This document shows, piece by piece, positions 20,368 to 20,498 of a DNA stretch of 20,498 bases. Made by a program: the position numbers and the translations under genes. The stretch comes from a virus. The notes beneath the pieces were generated by a model. It made no database searches. It saw only the letters and a list, made by a program, of their open reading frames with translations, and was not told the origin of the DNA. Within the stretch, counting starts at the first letter, position 1. Each line of letters begins with the position of its first letter. The DNA lies in IMG/VR virus record IMGVR_UViG_3300025163_000090, positions 1-20,498 of that record. One strand, 5' to 3'.

Positions 20368-20386
20368 TTTTTCAAAACTTTATAAA
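20357..20386 (+). promoter_or_regulatory. possible rightward promoter A
   Basis: TAGACA (20357-20362), an 18-bp spacer and TATAAA (20381-20386) resemble a sigma70 promoter pointing out of the window. It is weaker than the late promoter and lies in A/T-rich DNA where chance matches are common. A 13-bp dyad (CATCTC, T, GAGATG at 20400-20412) sits where the transcript would begin, as an operator might. Confidence 0.35.
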
Positions 20387-20432
20387 GCAGAGAAAAAACC
20401 ATCTCTGAGATGCTTGATTTTACTGGGATTTC

Positions 20433-20463
20433 TTGTTAGGGAACGGAACCGATTGAGTATAAA
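20433..20463 (+). promoter_or_regulatory. possible rightward promoter B with operator half-site
   Basis: TTGTTA (20433-20438), a 19-bp spacer and TATAAA (20458-20463) form a weak rightward promoter. The half-site TTAGGGAA (20437-20444) overlaps its -35 box, and a full dyad of the same sequence follows downstream at 20481-20495. The half-site plus dyad raises confidence that this is a control region. Confidence 0.4.
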
Positions 20464-20480
20464 TAGTTTACAACGGGCTG

Positions 20481-20495
20481 TTAGGGTTTCCCTAA
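20481..20495. promoter_or_regulatory. 15-bp dyad, operator-like
   Basis: TTAGGG and CCCTAA are perfect inverted copies around TTT. The related half-site TTAGGGAA lies at 20437-20444. The dyad is about 18 bp downstream of the -10 box of possible promoter B, a typical repressor position. Confidence 0.5.
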
Positions 20496-20498
20496 TGA

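Larger units (their letters stand above)
19638..20498. other. gene-free region with repeats, hairpins and operator-like dyads
   Basis: No credible gene was found in these 860 bp. Base composition changes sharply from the coding part: T/A-rich with short G-tracts. It contains the late promoter, a G-rich/C-rich hairpin tract, an 18-bp dyad, five related hairpins with different stems, direct repeats, an 11-bp phased T-tract block, a 16-bp direct repeat, a 13-bp dyad and a possible rightward promoter with its own operator-like dyad. The position between a leftward late operon and the likely start of rightward genes is where phages keep an origin, a packaging site or a control switch. Confidence 0.75.

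Noticed and set aside
20458-20466. TATAAATAG as an archaeal TATA box
   Set aside because: The perfect sigma70 promoter at 19648-19676 and GGAGG sites throughout indicate a bacterial host.

Overview
The window reads as the late (virion) region of a tailed double-stranded DNA bacteriophage, most likely with a short tail (podovirus-like). From right to left on the minus strand it holds small terminase, large terminase, portal, scaffold, major capsid protein, decoration proteins, lytic transglycosylase, connector, a holin-like peptide, tail and fibre proteins, and large proteins of ejection-protein type. No tape measure, sheath or tail-tube gene is visible. The host is a bacterium: nearly every gene has a GGAGG-type ribosome site, and a textbook sigma70 promoter (TTGACA, 17 bp, TATAAT) drives the late operon. 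Frequent AGA/AGG arginine codons and E/K/R-rich proteins hint at a thermophile, but this is weak. No integrase, tRNA, rRNA, insertion sequence or CRISPR array was found.

Layout. 1-533 (+): the end of a probable replication gene with a winged-helix C-terminus, then a small hypothetical gene. These converge on the late operon, with a 44-bp overlap. 490-1773 (-): a PurD-like ATP-grasp enzyme, the last gene of the late operon. 1770-5867 (-): three virion proteins of ejection type. 5864-9846 (-): an S74-chaperone fibre, a beta-rich tail protein, a four-cysteine protein, a collar-type fibre with three HxH motifs, and a 48-residue holin-like peptide. 9843-12182 (-): connector, lytic transglycosylase and two decoration-type proteins. 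12262-14420 (-): major capsid protein, scaffold, a small gene overlapping it, and a zinc-ribbon protein. 14420-17723 (-): portal and four small genes, one a LamG-type lectin. 17711-19637 (-): both terminase subunits. 19638-20498: about 860 bp without a credible gene.

The late genes are packed with ATGA/TAATG overlaps and so look like one translationally coupled transcription unit read leftward from about 19641. The predicted message starts only about 4 nt before the terS start codon, so terS is probably translated from a nearly leaderless mRNA.

The least ordinary signals are non-coding. (1) A 23-bp palindrome (10-bp arms, 3-bp centre) occurs three times. Each copy supplies the stop codon of the upstream gene at a junction inside the late operon, and the third copy also buries the portal start codon in its stem. 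(2) The 860-bp right-hand region carries five hairpins that share flanking sequence but have different stems, with compensating base changes. This indicates a conserved folded RNA or single-stranded DNA element. The same region also holds a G-rich tract, four T-tract repeats phased at exactly 11 bp, a 16-bp direct repeat, and operator-like dyads around a possible rightward promoter. It may be a replication origin, a packaging site, a structured RNA locus or a control region. The PurD-like gene inside a virion operon is the main coding oddity.
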